Assembly (NCBI GenBank): GCA_934045075.1
Contig: OW203736.1
Location: 6,734,609-6,798,608 of the forward strand
Origin: Yponomeuta sedellus
Lineage: Eukaryota > Arthropoda > Insecta > Lepidoptera > Yponomeutidae
Reading direction: 5' to 3'
DNA length: 64,000 nucleotides
The notes beneath the pieces were generated by a model. It saw nothing but the letters and a program-made list of their open reading frames with translations, was not told where the DNA came from and searched no databases. Made by a program: the position numbers and the translations under genes. Below, piece by piece: positions 31,636 through 42,300 of the stretch (the first letter of the stretch is position 1; each line of letters starts with the position of its first letter).

Positions 31636-31790
31636 GTAGATAATGATTTTTCGTGCAGATTTTGTTAGCCTGTAGCTCCGATATCCCATAGATTTGGGGT
31701 CTGCGACTTGGGTAGAGTTATTTCGCTCTTTCTAAGCAATCGATTGGCATACAGATCGTTCGTATCGATTTCTGGGTCAATTTTGATACC
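31636..31790. repeat. Right arm of the 150-bp inverted duplication
   Basis: On the minus strand it encodes KIDPEIDTNDLYANRLL and TLPKSQTPNLWDIGATG then TAA. The frame, the length and the stop position match the left arm, though about a quarter of the residues differ. Confidence 0.75.
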
Positions 31791-31849
31791 ATCTCCTTTA
31801 TGGTAAACATTTGGGTAATAATTAATCCGTATGAAGAAGAAAAAATAAA

Positions 31850-32430
31850 TACAACAGTCATACACACAAAGGTACAACGAGATGGACATGACAACAAAAA
31901 ATAAAATAGACAGACATCGAGTGTCTGCTGCTGCAAAAGGCAGCTAACTCAGCGGTGTGATTACATTCACGTAAATCGTATGCAAGTCCCACATGCACTT
32001 GATCGCCTTTTGCCATCATAATTCCCGCAACAGCCGCCACCAGAACTTGCCAAACCCTAACCTAACATCAGACTGTCACTATCGCAACCGGGCCTAAAGA
32101 AATCCATCCGATCGCGACAACTGATCGACGTGTCGCGAATTGTAGCCAATAGTCTGCCGGGACCCTGGCTAATGCGACAAAATTACCCTTTTGTCGGGAC
32201 GTTGCGACGCCACCGCTGTCGCAACCGTGTTGACACAGATATGGCTTCCCGACACAGGTTAATAGTTCACGAGAGATTGTAAATTGATTAACTCGTTTCA
32301 AGGCATTTTTGGTCAGTAAATCTGTTCAGGCACTGAGATATTTTGTTTATTAAGTACACACACAGCAAGAACGCAAACATGACAAAGCTTATAATAAATG
32401 TGACTCAGCAATTATGCCAATATGAGATAG
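31850..32430. other. No gene seen; TGTCGC-rich segment
   Basis: Between 32090 and 32240 words such as TGTCGCGA, GTCGGGACGTTGCGACG and CTGTCGCAACCG recur on both strands. This may be a degraded transposon end. The class is unknown. Confidence 0.35.
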
Positions 32431-32433
32431 TGA

Positions 32434-32683
32434 TAAAAACGGCGGCTTCTCATTCAGGAGGTAGTGGGTTCGAATCTCTGAATTTACCAATGACTTTGTT
32501 TTCTAACTTACGTACTTGTAACTGACGTATTTGTAAAGTTATTGTACCATTTACATTTGCTAACGGTGAAGGTAAATATGGGTGAATGAGGTGTTCATAT
32601 ACATCAGCGCTTGAAATTGCCAATCCGCGGTGGTCACACGTGATCATTAAGCCCTTACTTTCCCTCCGAGAGAAGACCGGGAC
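32434..32683 (+). mobile_element. tRNA-derived SINE family A, diverged
   Basis: It has a short head with GGTAGTGGGTTCGAATCTCT, the core TACCAATGACTTTGTTTTCT and the body CGCTTGAAATTGCCAATCCG. The end CTGCAGTGGGAC is lost. Confidence 0.7.
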
Positions 32684-32829
32684 ATTAAAACTAAAATTAC
32701 AGTCGACTATAAATTTAGTTTTGATAAGTTTTGTTTTTAATTCTATGTACTATCAAACCTAAAATTGTGACCTCTTAACGTATTGGCAAAGATTCCTTGC
32801 AATTCTGCATGACGACGAAGTGAATTTAC

Positions 32830-32940
32830 GTCTTATAATCCTCCACTAACCCGGACTTGACCCCCGTGGTGGAGGCCAAGTCCTCCCTTCTCCACTCCTC
32901 CCGTGCCTAAGCAGTGGGGATATAAAAGGGTTGATATCGA
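32830..32940 (+). mobile_element. 5S-SINE, tail part
   Basis: CTTATAATCCTCCACTAACC to AAAAGGGTTGATATCGA, with about 25 bp rearranged around TGGTGGAGGCCAAGTCC. Confidence 0.75.
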
Positions 32941-32944
32941 ACCC

Positions 32945-33695
32945 ACAGTAGGGGTTGTCTCCTTTGCCCTCGATATTACAGGATGGGTTGTTCAAAAATA
33001 TTGTTAATGTATGAAAACCATTTTGCGATTTAAGGATCCGTTTACAAAATATTAAGCTTTCAAATGCAATTTTTGGTTAGATTTGGTAGGCTAAAGGGTA
33101 ATTGTAGAAACGTAAAAAAATTAGTTCACGATTTCGTATTACGGCTAAGTCAATTCACCAAATCATATAATGGCTAAATCAATTCAAACATTCATACACG
33201 GCTAAATAAGCGTTGCAAGTTAACGACAGTCGTCTAACTTATAAAAGGAAAACTTCGTACAAATTCCATAGTACATTATTTTGTAATAAAAATGACGTGC
33301 AAAATCGAACTTGTTTAAACAGAAATTTCTTCCAGTTAGCCTAAAAATTGTTAAAAAGAAAGCGTTTTTCCTTGTTTGTAATGTCTTTATCTGTTGCACA
33401 AAGAATTCTATTTTGGAGCCAGAAAAAAATATTCTGTTCTTTGGATGTTATTAGTTATTCAAAAAACGGTTTCTTTCCTTTTAAAACTGTAAGCAAGTGT
33501 CAAATTGGGATGTTGCAACTCAATAATTACCCTAAAATCGAAGCTCCTAAAGAGAATCTGAACGCCACGAATTCTTGAACTTAGAGGTTTTCAACAAAAG
33601 ATAATTGCGATCTGGGGTCCGGACCCAGTTCTTTCCATACCTTTTCATGGACTGTCTACAAAATTTACAATTAAAAAGCATAGTCAAAAATAAAA
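32945..33695. other. First part of the large intron, no gene seen
   Basis: The segment 33040-33135 (AATATTAAGCTTTCAAATGC, GTAGAAACGTAAAAAAATTA) has a related copy at 38970-39080. The rest is AT-rich and unassigned. Confidence 0.4.
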
Positions 33696-33698
33696 ACT

Positions 33699-33704
33699 AC
33701 TTAC
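33699..33704 (-). other. Splice donor of the first coding exon
   Basis: The minus strand reads GAAAGCG then GTAAGT, a consensus donor. Without splicing, the frame would end two codons later (GGT AAG TAG). Confidence 0.75.
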
Positions 33705-35634
33705 CGCTTTCATGTTCGTGATCGCCACCTTCTTCTTTTAAATCCTCCTTCTTGTGTTTATTCGTCGACGATGCATCCAGGTCAGCTGCTTGTTTCGACA
33801 CGATCGCTTGCTTTACAGCATTTTTAGTGTTCTTCTTTTTACTATGCGTGCCTCGTACTTGCTTTGTTGTCGGTTTACTATCTTTAATTTCGATTGAGTT
33901 ACTCATTTGGCTAGTGGGGCCCGACGGGGCCGTTTCTGATCCTGTGGAAGTGACATCCTCGCCTGAAGGTGCTGTGGTGTCTGACGTATTATTAGAGGAG
34001 ACGGCAGTCGCTTCAGGTGCGGAGATGGCCGGTGATGTGAAATCGGAAGAAGAAATGGCAGATAGTGAAGTCAGCTCAGACGAAGATCCGGTGCCAGTTC
34101 CAGTGGTCCCGTCGGTATTTGGACTAGTGAAGAAATTTACGGGTATGGTGTTAGACACAGAATTTACGGAGCCAGATGCTGTGGCATCAGCAACGGTAAT
34201 TTCATGCACTTCGTTGCCAGTATCAGAGGCCGGTTTCACTGTCGTGGTCGTCTTCGTTCTTTTCACTTTTCGTCTTTTCGGGAAGAACCGAGTTGGTTCG
34301 CCATTGTTGGAGTCCTTCTCGGGAACAAAAGCTCCGCGTTCCACTTCCTCAGTGCCGTCTGATTTACTGTCAGATTCTTTTTCTTCGGGAGATGAAGAAG
34401 GGGAGAGGACATATCGAGATGAAAACTTGGGAGCTTTTGATGGAGCTACAGTTGTTGTGGTGGTTTCGCGTTGCCTTCTCATGGGTTTCTTTCTGTAGGA
34501 AGATTCGGTTTCTTTCTCATCGTTAACCATATACAAGCGAGGATTTCGGAAAAGTGAGAGTTTGCCTGTTTCAGGTTCTTTCCTTCGTTTGTGATGTAGA
34601 GCTTTCGAGGAACTCCTCTTTTGAATTGTGGTCGTTGTAGGCGTAGTTGTCGTAAGACGAGGTTTGATTTTATACTTTTCTCCTATTATTTTAACATCTT
34701 CGTCATAGTCATCATGGTAATCCTCTTCTTCGATATCTTTTATTTTCTTATTTCTCTTCTTATTTTTTGCCCTTATTGTATCTTTTTCCAATTCTTCTGC
34801 TAATCGTTCTTCTTCTTTAACTTTTTCTGAGATATGCTTTTGTTCTAACGCATGTCTTTCCTTTAATTCATCTACACTGTTTAAGATGAATGCTTTTTTA
34901 GCGTCACTTAATTTATCTTCTTTTGTTGTTTTTGTTTCCTCGTAATCATTGTCTTCTTCATTGTCTTGTTCATTGTTATCTTTTAGTATAACTTCTTTGT
35001 CACTTCCAGTTTCTTCTTTTGAATTAACATTATCGTAGTCTTTATAATGTTCTGGAGAAACAGTGGTGAGAATATTTTTTTCTAGCGCTACACTATTGAG
35101 ATCCACACTTTTAATTATGCTTACCACGCCACCTATATCCGAAATTTCCGTGTGTTTCTGATCTTTTCCGTTATTTGCGGTAGTTTTAGAAGTGTCCTCA
35201 ATCTTCAGGCCCGCTTCTGGGTTTGAGTTTACTTCTTTATTTTCTTGAAGAGCTCCTGTTGCTCCGTTCCAATCTTTGTTCTCGAAATAATCTGCTTCAC
35301 TTTCACCGTCCCCTTGAATTTTATCAAGGTAGTCATTCTGGGGTTCAGCCACAGCTCTAAGTTTAAAGTTCATCGGCAGGGCCAATCTCTTCTTAGGCTT
35401 AGCCTTTGGAACTTGAACGAACTCTCCTAATTCTTCCCCGTGTTTATTTTTGAACGGTACCCAATCGGGAAATACGTCACCAGATAGTTGAGGGTTAGCA
35501 TCTCGTTTGTTTACATGCTTAGCGTCCGTCACATTGTCACTGGTCGCCCCTATACTCAGGGGACTCACACTTATTAAATTATATTCAATAAAAGCTAATA
35601 TAAAAAATAACAGAGACCGCTTGACCGTACTCAT
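33705..35634 (-). CDS. Secreted charged, Thr/Ser-rich protein, first coding exon
   Basis: The ATG at 35634 starts MSTVKRSLLFFILAFIEYNL, a signal peptide (basic start, hydrophobic residues 8-24). I prefer it to the upstream non-ATG extension. The exon gives about 643 residues: a KKR-rich early part (76-83), an acidic stretch (about 215-245), a likely helical coiled segment rich in E, K and L (about 255-295), Thr runs (327-336, 390-396, 461-465) between basic patches such as KKPMRRQR, then a Ser/Thr/Gly-rich part (about 480-580) and a Lys/Glu/His-rich end. No catalytic motif or membrane segment is seen. The Thr runs suggest O-glycosylation; dibasic sites may be processed. I cannot name the family. 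The protein continues in later exons, the first of which I place at 652-719. A cuticle, matrix or other extracellular role is inference only. Confidence 0.8.
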
Positions 35635-35697
35635 GTTGCTTTGTAAACCGAACTGGCTGATCACTCGCGTATCATAGCTGGCTGACGGCAGCCGATA

Positions 35698-35704
35698 GTT
35701 TATA
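35698..35704 (-). promoter_or_regulatory. Possible TATA box
   Basis: TATAAAC on the minus strand lies 64 bp before the ATG. No good initiator is found at the expected spacing, and the ten-base palindrome GTTTATAAAC could be chance. Confidence 0.25.
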
Positions 35705-35712
35705 AACACGGC

Positions 35713-36200
35713 CTAGACGTGGAAATAAAATGGCAGCGCGAAACCAACTGTTTGCTTTGGCGTGACACTATTATTTATATTGTTTGTAATACTATTCTGG
35801 CGGTATCGATACCCGTGGCGGAGAGAGGTCGCTGTGGATGCGCCTGCTTGAGGTGACTGCGCTGGCGCAACTCCAAAGGATTGTTGTCGGGCTGTTATTT
35901 GAATTTGTTCTGAAATAAAAGTTACTAAATGAGTCAAGCCTTTCAAATTCTTGTAAAAATTTCAGCTACTACTTTACTCACAATGTTTAGTGGTGTCGAA
36001 TATGTCTTATCCATACCATGCTTTAGAGCTATTTGATGAATTGAACACCGTGAAATTTTCTACTTTCAATAGATTTGCTCTTCGACAGAGCAAATGTTCG
36101 AGAAATATCTTGGTACACCCAAATACGTTCGAGAGCAGGGAATAATGGACACTGACGAAATCTTTGACATAAAATTAAAAGTTTACAAAACCCATTAAAA
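35713..36200. other. Gene upstream region
   Basis: No repeat or second gene is recognised between the first exon and the microsatellite. The promoter and any 5' untranslated exon of the secreted-protein gene should lie here or farther right. Confidence 0.4.
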
Positions 36201-36201
36201 C

Positions 36202-36427
36202 GTACGTATGTATGTATGTATGTATGTATGTATGTATGTATGTATGTATGTATGTATGTATGTATGTATGTATGTATGTATGTATGTATGTATGTATGTA
36301 TGTATGTATGTATGTATGTATGTATGTATGTATGTATGTATGTATGTATGTATGTATGTATGTTTGTTTGTTTGCATGCATGCATGTATGTATGTATGTA
36401 CATACATATATATGTATTTATGTATGG
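36202..36427. repeat. (GTAT)n microsatellite
   Basis: About 160 bp of uninterrupted TATG units, then TTTG, CATG and TATG variants. It makes apparent YVCM-type open frames in all directions, which are not genes. Confidence 0.95.
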
Positions 36428-36692
36428 GAGCGGTAGTAGCGGAGCGGTAGTAGCGGAGCGATAGAACGCAGGGTTTTCAATCGGATGGTCGTAGGTTTTA
36501 ATCCAGTGTACCAATGACTTTGTTTTCTAAGTAATGTACATTTGAGAACTTATAGTAGCAACACAACTCGCTAACGGTAAAGGAAGACATCGTGAGGAAA
36601 CCTGCGTGTCTGAGGTGTTTAAATACCTCAGCGCTTTAAATGGTCAATTCGCGGTAGACACGCATGATAATTAGCCCATACTTTCTCTCACA
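36427..36692 (+). mobile_element. tRNA-derived SINE family A, with duplicated head
   Basis: The head AGCGGTAGTAGCGGAGCGGT contains a short tandem duplication (GGTAGTAGCGGAGC twice). Then come TACCAATGACTTTGTTTTCT, GACATCGTGAGGAAACCTGC and CGCTTTAAATGGTCAATTCG. The end is lost. Confidence 0.75.
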
Positions 36693-36786
36693 TAACAAGT
36701 TCCTCAACAACTCTAATATGAACAACAGCAGAAAGAAAACTAAACACACAACAGACTCAAAAACATTGATTAAGTGACATAAAACA

Positions 36787-37133
36787 TAACAACAGGTGCG
36801 GTCCGGTACAGGATGGGTGAGCGTCCCGTGACTACCGCTAGTGGCATTTTTCCGAGCGCTTCCTTGCTTCGCAAGGCACGTTAAGCCGTTGGTGCCGGCT
36901 GTCATATAATGGCAGTCGTTAAGCCATGTCAGAGGCCTTATGGGCGGCTTGATAACTTCTGACAGTAAGGCCCGCCACTGTTTTACAATCCTCCACCAAC
37001 CTAGACTTGGCTACTGTCTTACAATCGTCCACCAACCTGGACTTGGCCCCCGTGGTGGAGTATGGCCTAACCTTCCTGCGATGCAGGAAGAGACCCGTGC
37101 CCCAGCAGTGGGGACATACAAGGGTTGATAACG
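36787..37133 (+). mobile_element. 5S-SINE, nearly full, with internal duplication
   Basis: It begins inside the 5S-like part (AACAACAGGTGCGGTCCGGT). About 45 bp containing CTGTTTTACAATCCTCCACC is duplicated as CTGTCTTACAATCGTCCACC. It ends CAAGGGTTGATAACGAAT. Confidence 0.85.
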
Positions 37134-37363
37134 AATTGACATAATACCATGACTGTGTTGCTCGATGTAATCATATGCCAACCTCTACTCAAGCCTGGGC
37201 TGTCGTAAGTGGGACACACTGGAAGACTAGCAACGCGAAAGACGTACCCTTCGAAGACCCGATCACCACATCCCGAAGGTCCCTCTTTACTGTAAATCCG
37301 CCGGAGTCTCACGACGACCCGGAAGACCGTCCCAGACGTGGAAGAGATCCATTGTCTCTGAGA

Positions 37364-37560
37364 TAGATAGATAGAGAACACTTTATTGCACAACCAGAAA
37401 AAAAGGATACAACCATGATTTCTTGAATCTAGGTAATGTTATACAATTGGCGGTCTTATCGCTAAGAGGGATAACTATATCGCTGAGGCTGAGACCAAAG
37501 AGAAGGGAGTAAATTGGCCAGAGCTACCCTCCATAGCCACGAACAGTTACTAATGGAAAG
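37364..37560 (-). mobile_element. LINE 3' UTR, AATAAAGTGTTCTC type
   Basis: The minus-strand end is GCAATAAAGTGTTCTCTATC plus TATC units, preceded by a UTR with GCGATAAGACCGCCAATTGT. The same end occurs in plus orientation at 37770-37795 and 37941-37962. Confidence 0.65.
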
Positions 37561-37649
37561 CCCCAAACTCTACAGAGAAGCAAAGGGACCAAAGAAGAAG
37601 AAAAGACACCCTAGAGGTGGGCAGAAGCACATTTCCTGTACCAGATTAA

Positions 37650-37795
37650 AGCCATCGTGGTGTTTATGCACCCACATGGTCAGGAATTCCTAGTGGCATG
37701 TATAATCCAATCAATCTTGCAGAGATAAGCTCGCCCTTGTAAATATTATTTCCATTTTTATGAACAATAAAGTGTTCTCTATCTATCTAGGTATC
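37650..37795 (+). mobile_element. LINE 3' UTR, AATAAAGTGTTCTC type
   Basis: It ends ACAATAAAGTGTTCTCTATC. The body differs from the neighbouring copy, so it may be another subfamily. Confidence 0.55.
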
Positions 37796-37899
37796 TATTT
37801 CTTATGTAATGTCCTGTGAAATGTTTGTGTGCAATAACGTATAGTTAATTAAACATAGAAAAAACATTACTAAAATTATGAATAAAATATAAATCACAG

Positions 37900-37965
37900 T
37901 AATTTGCACTACACGTGTCAGTATTGTAAATTTATATACAATAAAGTGTTCTCTATCTATTTAAT
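37900..37965 (+). mobile_element. LINE 3' end, AATAAAGTGTTCTC type
   Basis: Only the last stretch with ACAATAAAGTGTTCTCTATC is certain. Confidence 0.5.
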
Positions 37966-38900
37966 GTGCAGTGGGCAGTTCAACGACCTTTACATACTTG
38001 TAATCCATTCAGTTTTGTTACGGGCGACGTTACAACAAAATTGTAAAGGTTGTCCTGCTGTCGACTGTACCTAATGTTGAAAAAGTTGACTGTTGTTGAG
38101 TGTGGGAAATGTAAATGGCCTCCGACTCAGCATTTGCTGCAATTTTCGGAAACACTTCAGCGCAGACATTCCGCCGGTAACCTTGTTATGGCTTATGCTT
38201 TTTAGGGTTCCGTAGTCAACAAGTATCCCTTAGAGTTTTGCTATGCCCATTCATTCGTCCATCTATCTGTCTGTCAGTCTATTAGCGGAGAAACACTATT
38301 CATAGAAAGATGTTTCCCGAATTACATTCAACCGATCGGTCGATCACTTGACCGAATATTTGTTTTACCACCCATTTTCTCGATGATTCGTTTTGATGAA
38401 AATTTGTTAATCAACATGGTCTTTCTCTGTTACAATTTTCTCTGTAAAATACGTATGACCGAAGTATGTTTTCATAAAGAATCTCGGTCACATTGTGACA
38501 TGAAGATATTTTTTTTTACTTTGACAGGACAAGAACAGAATGTTATACTCTACAATTCTACATAATATTTTATCAGATTGCTAAAATAAAAGAAAACATG
38601 GTTATATGGTATCCTAAAAAATATTTTAATCTCGTTACTTTCTTTACGCCTAAATTAGAAATTGAATAGGGATGTTGTCTCCTCTCACTTACACATAGTA
38701 TAGCCTCCAAAGCCCTGGCGTCCTAAAATAGGACAGCACGAATAACTTTCTTTATTCACACCCAATGATTCAGTAGGAAGTCCCGAAAACTTACTGTTCC
38801 AGGTCCAATATTTTCCTCATCATTTTTTGGACAACAAGAAAAGTTTCTTCAAAATCTACGTAGTTTTAAGACTTGAAGTAAGTGTTACCTTCAGGGCTTA
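37966..38900. other. No gene; common-type repeat at 38200-38330
   Basis: TAGGGTTCCGTAGTCAACAA and CCATCTATCTGTCTGTCAGT form a repeat type I recall as widespread in moth genomes. The rest is unassigned AT-rich sequence. Confidence 0.4.
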
Positions 38901-39276
38901 GGAGGATAGATACCGTTGGATTGGTCGTTTAAGAACATTCTGGGTGTAGGAAGACAATTTTTTCGAATTGGAGTTGCATTTGCGAAATATTAAGCTTTGA
39001 ATTGCAAATTTTTGTCTGAGTAGGGCGTCTCTCCCTCTTGCGGTTAAACGGTTGACTGTAGAAACGTGAAAAAAATTAGGACATTGGCACATACTCGTAT
39101 GTGACGACTGATAGTGTTGTGTGGAAGTTATTTATTTGCTTCAAATTCGTAAGATTTGGGATACAAAACTCAGCATGTAACAATGACTTGAAGTATCAAA
39201 AAAGTATCTTCACCAAGCATTCCTGCTAATTAAAATATTGAGAAGAAATAAACAGCATATCTGTGGCCTAACTTCG

Positions 39277-39363
39277 CACCAAATCCTGAGCGATTTCAAT
39301 TGTCAAACTGTCAAATTGTACACTAATTTGACAGTTAGACGATAGGAATCGTTCAGGATGTGG
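39277..39363. mobile_element. Short hairpin element
   Basis: ATCCTGAGCGATTTC at the left and GAATCGTTCAGGAT at the right are inverted. The inner arms CAAACTGTCAAATT and AATTTGACAGTTAGAC also pair. The pattern fits a minimal MITE of about 87 bp. Confidence 0.65.
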
Positions 39364-39379
39364 TACGCGTAATATTGGG

Positions 39380-39515
39380 GCTGCGCGTTTTGAAATTATT
39401 TAACGCCGTGCTTCGCAAGGCACGTTACGGCACTGCAGGGCACAGGCAATCTCTCAGAGAGAGAGATGCTATGGGCTTGATTAGCACGCGTGCCCATCAC
39501 GGATTAGCAATTTCA
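39380..39515 (-). mobile_element. tRNA-derived SINE family A tail and 5S-SINE scrap
   Basis: GCCGTGCTTCGCAAGGCACG at 39404-39426 is a 5S-SINE piece. The family A tail follows on the minus strand (GTGCCCTGCAGTGCC, ATCCGTGATGGGCACGCGTG). Confidence 0.6.
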
Positions 39516-39714
39516 ATATTTTATTTATTAAAAAAATATTAGCTGGGACTTCGAGTCACTTCGCATAGCTAGTTCAAAAACATCAAGTACAAATACAGTG
39601 ATCATTATAAAAAGTAAATGTTTTCTTAATTAATGCACGTCAAAGTTGTTAGTTTCGGAACCAATAAATTATGTGGAGAAGAACAGCTAGCAAAAAAACT
39701 GGATATTTTTATGG

Positions 39715-39932
39715 AGCCCATAAACGACCCACTGCAGGGCAAAAGAATTCTCTCGGAGAGAGTCTGGGTTTAATTACCACGCCTGCCCAATGCGGATTGG
39801 CAATTTGAAGCGCTGAGGTATTTGAACACAGACACTCAGGTTTCCCCACAGTATTTTTCTTCACCGTTAGCGAGTGGTATTGCTACTATAACTTCATAAA
39901 TGTACCTACATAACTTAGAAAACAAAGTCAAA
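39715..39932 (-). mobile_element. tRNA-derived SINE family A, head missing
   Basis: The minus-strand copy runs from GACTTTGTTTTCTAAGTTAT to TGCCCTGCAGTGGGTCGTTT and ATGGGCTCC. Confidence 0.75.
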
Positions 39933-40242
39933 TAACTTTACTACCACGTTTTTCGAGCATTGAGTAGTGAGTATGAGTATGAGTAAGTTAACCGTTCGAA
40001 CTGGCAAAACGCTGTCACAGTACAACTCACACTCGAGTTTATTCGTGTTTTGGCTGGTAAACGTGTTCACTTCTCAACGTAAACCATTACAACTCGCACT
40101 CAGCAATTTTAATTTCCATACTTGTCGCTAGGTGGCGCTTCCTCGTTGCCATAGAAATATGAGTTTACGTTAATGCGATCGAGTGGTTAAAAAACTCGCA
40201 CTAAGCACTCTGGTTGAAGTAATTTGCATCACTTGCAGCTTA

Positions 40243-40291
40243 ATATTGACAAATTTATTTACCACCTAGTTGTAAATAAATTTGTCAATAT
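40243..40291. repeat. 19-bp perfect hairpin
   Basis: ATATTGACAAATTTATTTA and its reverse complement flank an 11-nt loop. No target duplication is noted. Confidence 0.75.
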
Positions 40292-40299
40292 TGTTATCG

Positions 40300-40483
40300 C
40301 GACTGCCTCCTAGGTCTGTCAGGTATCCCGTCTGATTACCATGCCCGAGGTCGTGGGTTCGATTCCCACTGGGGATCCGCAGTTTCGTTGTACAAATGGT
40401 GCTAGTCTGGGTGTATTTTCGCGATTGTGATATCCTTGCCTGGTTTCCATAGCACAGGGCATCCTAGCTTGGTCGCGGGTTCG
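40300..40483 (+). mobile_element. tRNA-derived SINE, family D (single copy here)
   Basis: The head GCGACTGCCTCCTAGGTCTG and B-box GGTTCGATTCCCACTGGGG form a tRNA-like pattern, followed by a body with GGGTGTATTTTCGCGATTGT. It is fused at its end to a piece of the foldback family. Confidence 0.6.
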
Positions 40484-40600
40484 AATCCTGGCATGGGTGG
40501 AATTTTTAGCCTCAAAATAGGTTTTTAAAATTATGCAAGCTGTCCCATTTTTTATGTAGCCTATAAATATCACACTGTAGGGCACAGGCCTTCTGAAGCT
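40483..40600. mobile_element. Composite of foldback-family and family A fragments
   Basis: GCGGGTTCGAATCCTGGCAT with ATAGGTTTTTAAAA is the 3' half of a tRNA-like module (+). TATGTAGCCTATAAATATCA then GTAGGGCACAGGCC is a family A tail (-). Confidence 0.6.
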
Positions 40601-41930
40601 GACGCTGAGAGATGCTGTCCATTATAATTTTTTTTGTACCAAAGACAAATTCAAAACTATGCAAATTCTATGTAATCAATTAAAATTAATGGCCTCGCCC
40701 TGTTTTTTTTCAACGTTATTGATCGGTATTGCAAGTTAATAAATTCAAATTCACAATTGCCACTATGAATAGTCTAATCTTGCCTCGTTAAGCTGAAATA
40801 GATAATTTTTGCTAGCTAGAAAGGACGTTTAAAAGCCTATTTACATTAGGACGCGCCGGGGTCGCACCGTCCACAGAGCTCGAGGGTGGCCACTGAACAG
40901 GCGCTCGGTCTTATATCGGTTTTTTCAGCTCGGTCGGTCATCGAAAGCCGAATGAGTTCGCTTTAACAACCGGCTCCGGGTCACCTCAGGCTTTAGTTTG
41001 CTCTTGAACGGTAATGTTTTAAATGTTTACAATGTAAACCGCAAATCGGCAAACGCAGCATAAGACGTCCTGTAACCAGGTGAAGCGACGAGATTCGCAT
41101 AGCGGTGGGCAAGTGATTGGAAGAGGAGAGCAGAAAGGAGAGAGAAACTCGGGCTCAGTTGCGTGTCTTAAAAGAGGTCTATGTTATTTTATTTTTCATA
41201 ATAACTTGGCGCGGTCCATTTGTATGAAAATTAAAATTCAGAATTTGTGTCTTCTATATATTGGTAATGGTCAATTATGGATCTAAGCAATGCAGATTTC
41301 AGGTTTTGTTTTAATTTAATAAAATATTGGATATTGAAACTGGGTGACTAGAAACTTAAGTATGAATAGAAAAAAAGTAGAAAATAGTCTATATCGGCAC
41401 CGACGTTCTACGTCTCTTAGTGTCAAACCGCATCTGTCAAAAGAGTTTCTATAGTTATTAAAAACGAGATAAATAGAAACAAAAAGTGGAAAATTATCTG
41501 TTGCCACCGTTTTTCAACTGGATCGGTAACAAATGATGATTTGCTATTTTATGTTTCTATTCATTACATTTCTAAGCACCCCACTAATAGGTTATTGTTA
41601 TTAAAGTCTGAGTCATTGCGCACGCCCGGCCGGCGGCCCCGGTCCGACGCAGTGTGAATGCACCTTAACCCGTCACAAATGGGGCGTTGCTAACTCCAAG
41701 GTTGCGTTTAGAAACTCGCCGTGTGTCGATCGCTATCTTCAGCTGAGACTGAAGAAACTGTATCTAACACTGCTCCGGTTACACAAGCCACTGTCGAGCA
41801 AACGAGTGCCGCGGACAAAAAATGTGATCAATGACCCTGCGGTGAAGTCACTCCGTTAAATTTTACCGATTTAGAGTAGACGATGAAACGTCTTGCCAGT
41901 GTAGATATGTCCTATATTATATACCCAGAA
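40601..41930. other. No gene recognised
   Basis: A GC-rich patch at 41625-41670 and a C/G-rich part at 40850-41000 stand out from the AT-rich background but show no repeat or frame that I can identify. Confidence 0.35.
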
Positions 41931-42300
41931 GCGCTCGTGGCCTAGTCGGACCGAGTAATTGAGATCAATCACATGAGTTAAGCAACAACAGGCGCGGTCA
42001 GGTGCAGGATGCGTGACCGTCCCGTGACTACCGCCAGTGGCATTTTTCCGAGCGCTTCCGCGCTTCGCAAGGGATGTTAAGCCGTTGGTGCCGGCTGTCA
42101 TGTAATGGCAGTCGTTAAGCAATGTCAGAGACCTTAGGGTCGGCTTGATAACTTGTGACAGTAAGGCCCGCCACTGTCTTACAATCCTCTATCTACCCGG
42201 ACTTGGCCCCCGTGGTGGAGTATGGCCTAACCTTCCTGCAATGCAAGAAGAGACCAGTGCCCCAGCAGTGGGGACATACAAGGGTTGATATCGATATCGA
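41931..42300 (+). mobile_element. 5S-SINE, full length (reference copy)
   Basis: Order: the head GAAGCGCTCGTGGCCTAGTC, then a 5S-rRNA-like region. GAGTTAAGCAACAACAGGCG and GCGGTCAGGTGCAGGATG(C)GTGACCG correspond to the internal promoter region of 5S rRNA (A box, intermediate element and C box, as known from insect 5S genes). A body with palindromic patches follows (GCCGGCTGTCATGTAATGGC), then a tail with two hairpins (CTTCCTGCAATGCAAGAAG; CCCCAGCAGTGGGG) and the end GGTTGATATCGATATCGA. The family is about 370 bp long. I infer transcription by RNA polymerase III from the 5S-like box and mobilisation by a LINE sharing the tail. Confidence 0.85.

Larger units (their letters stand above)
720..33704 (-). 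other. Inferred 33-kb intron packed with transposons
   Basis: The interval is bounded by GTAAGT at 33704-33699 and CAG at 722-720, both on the minus strand, and joins phase-1 exon ends. It contains all the SINEs, LINEs, MITEs, minisatellite and DNA transposon listed between these points. Additional short exons inside it cannot be excluded, because exons under about 60 nt are not recognisable by eye here. Confidence 0.55.

Noticed and set aside
33752..34498. 248-codon open frame on the plus strand
   Set aside because: It lies antisense inside the signal-peptide exon. Its VVVV and SDEDP-type words mirror the Thr- and Ser-rich coding on the minus strand, so it is a shadow.
35713..35946. Upstream minus-strand frame as an extra N-terminus of the secreted protein
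   Set aside because: It ends before the signal-peptide ATG in another frame and has no clear start. The signal peptide at 35634 explains the start better.
36202..36464. YVCM-type and THIH-type open frames
   Set aside because: Produced by the (GTAT)n microsatellite in every frame.
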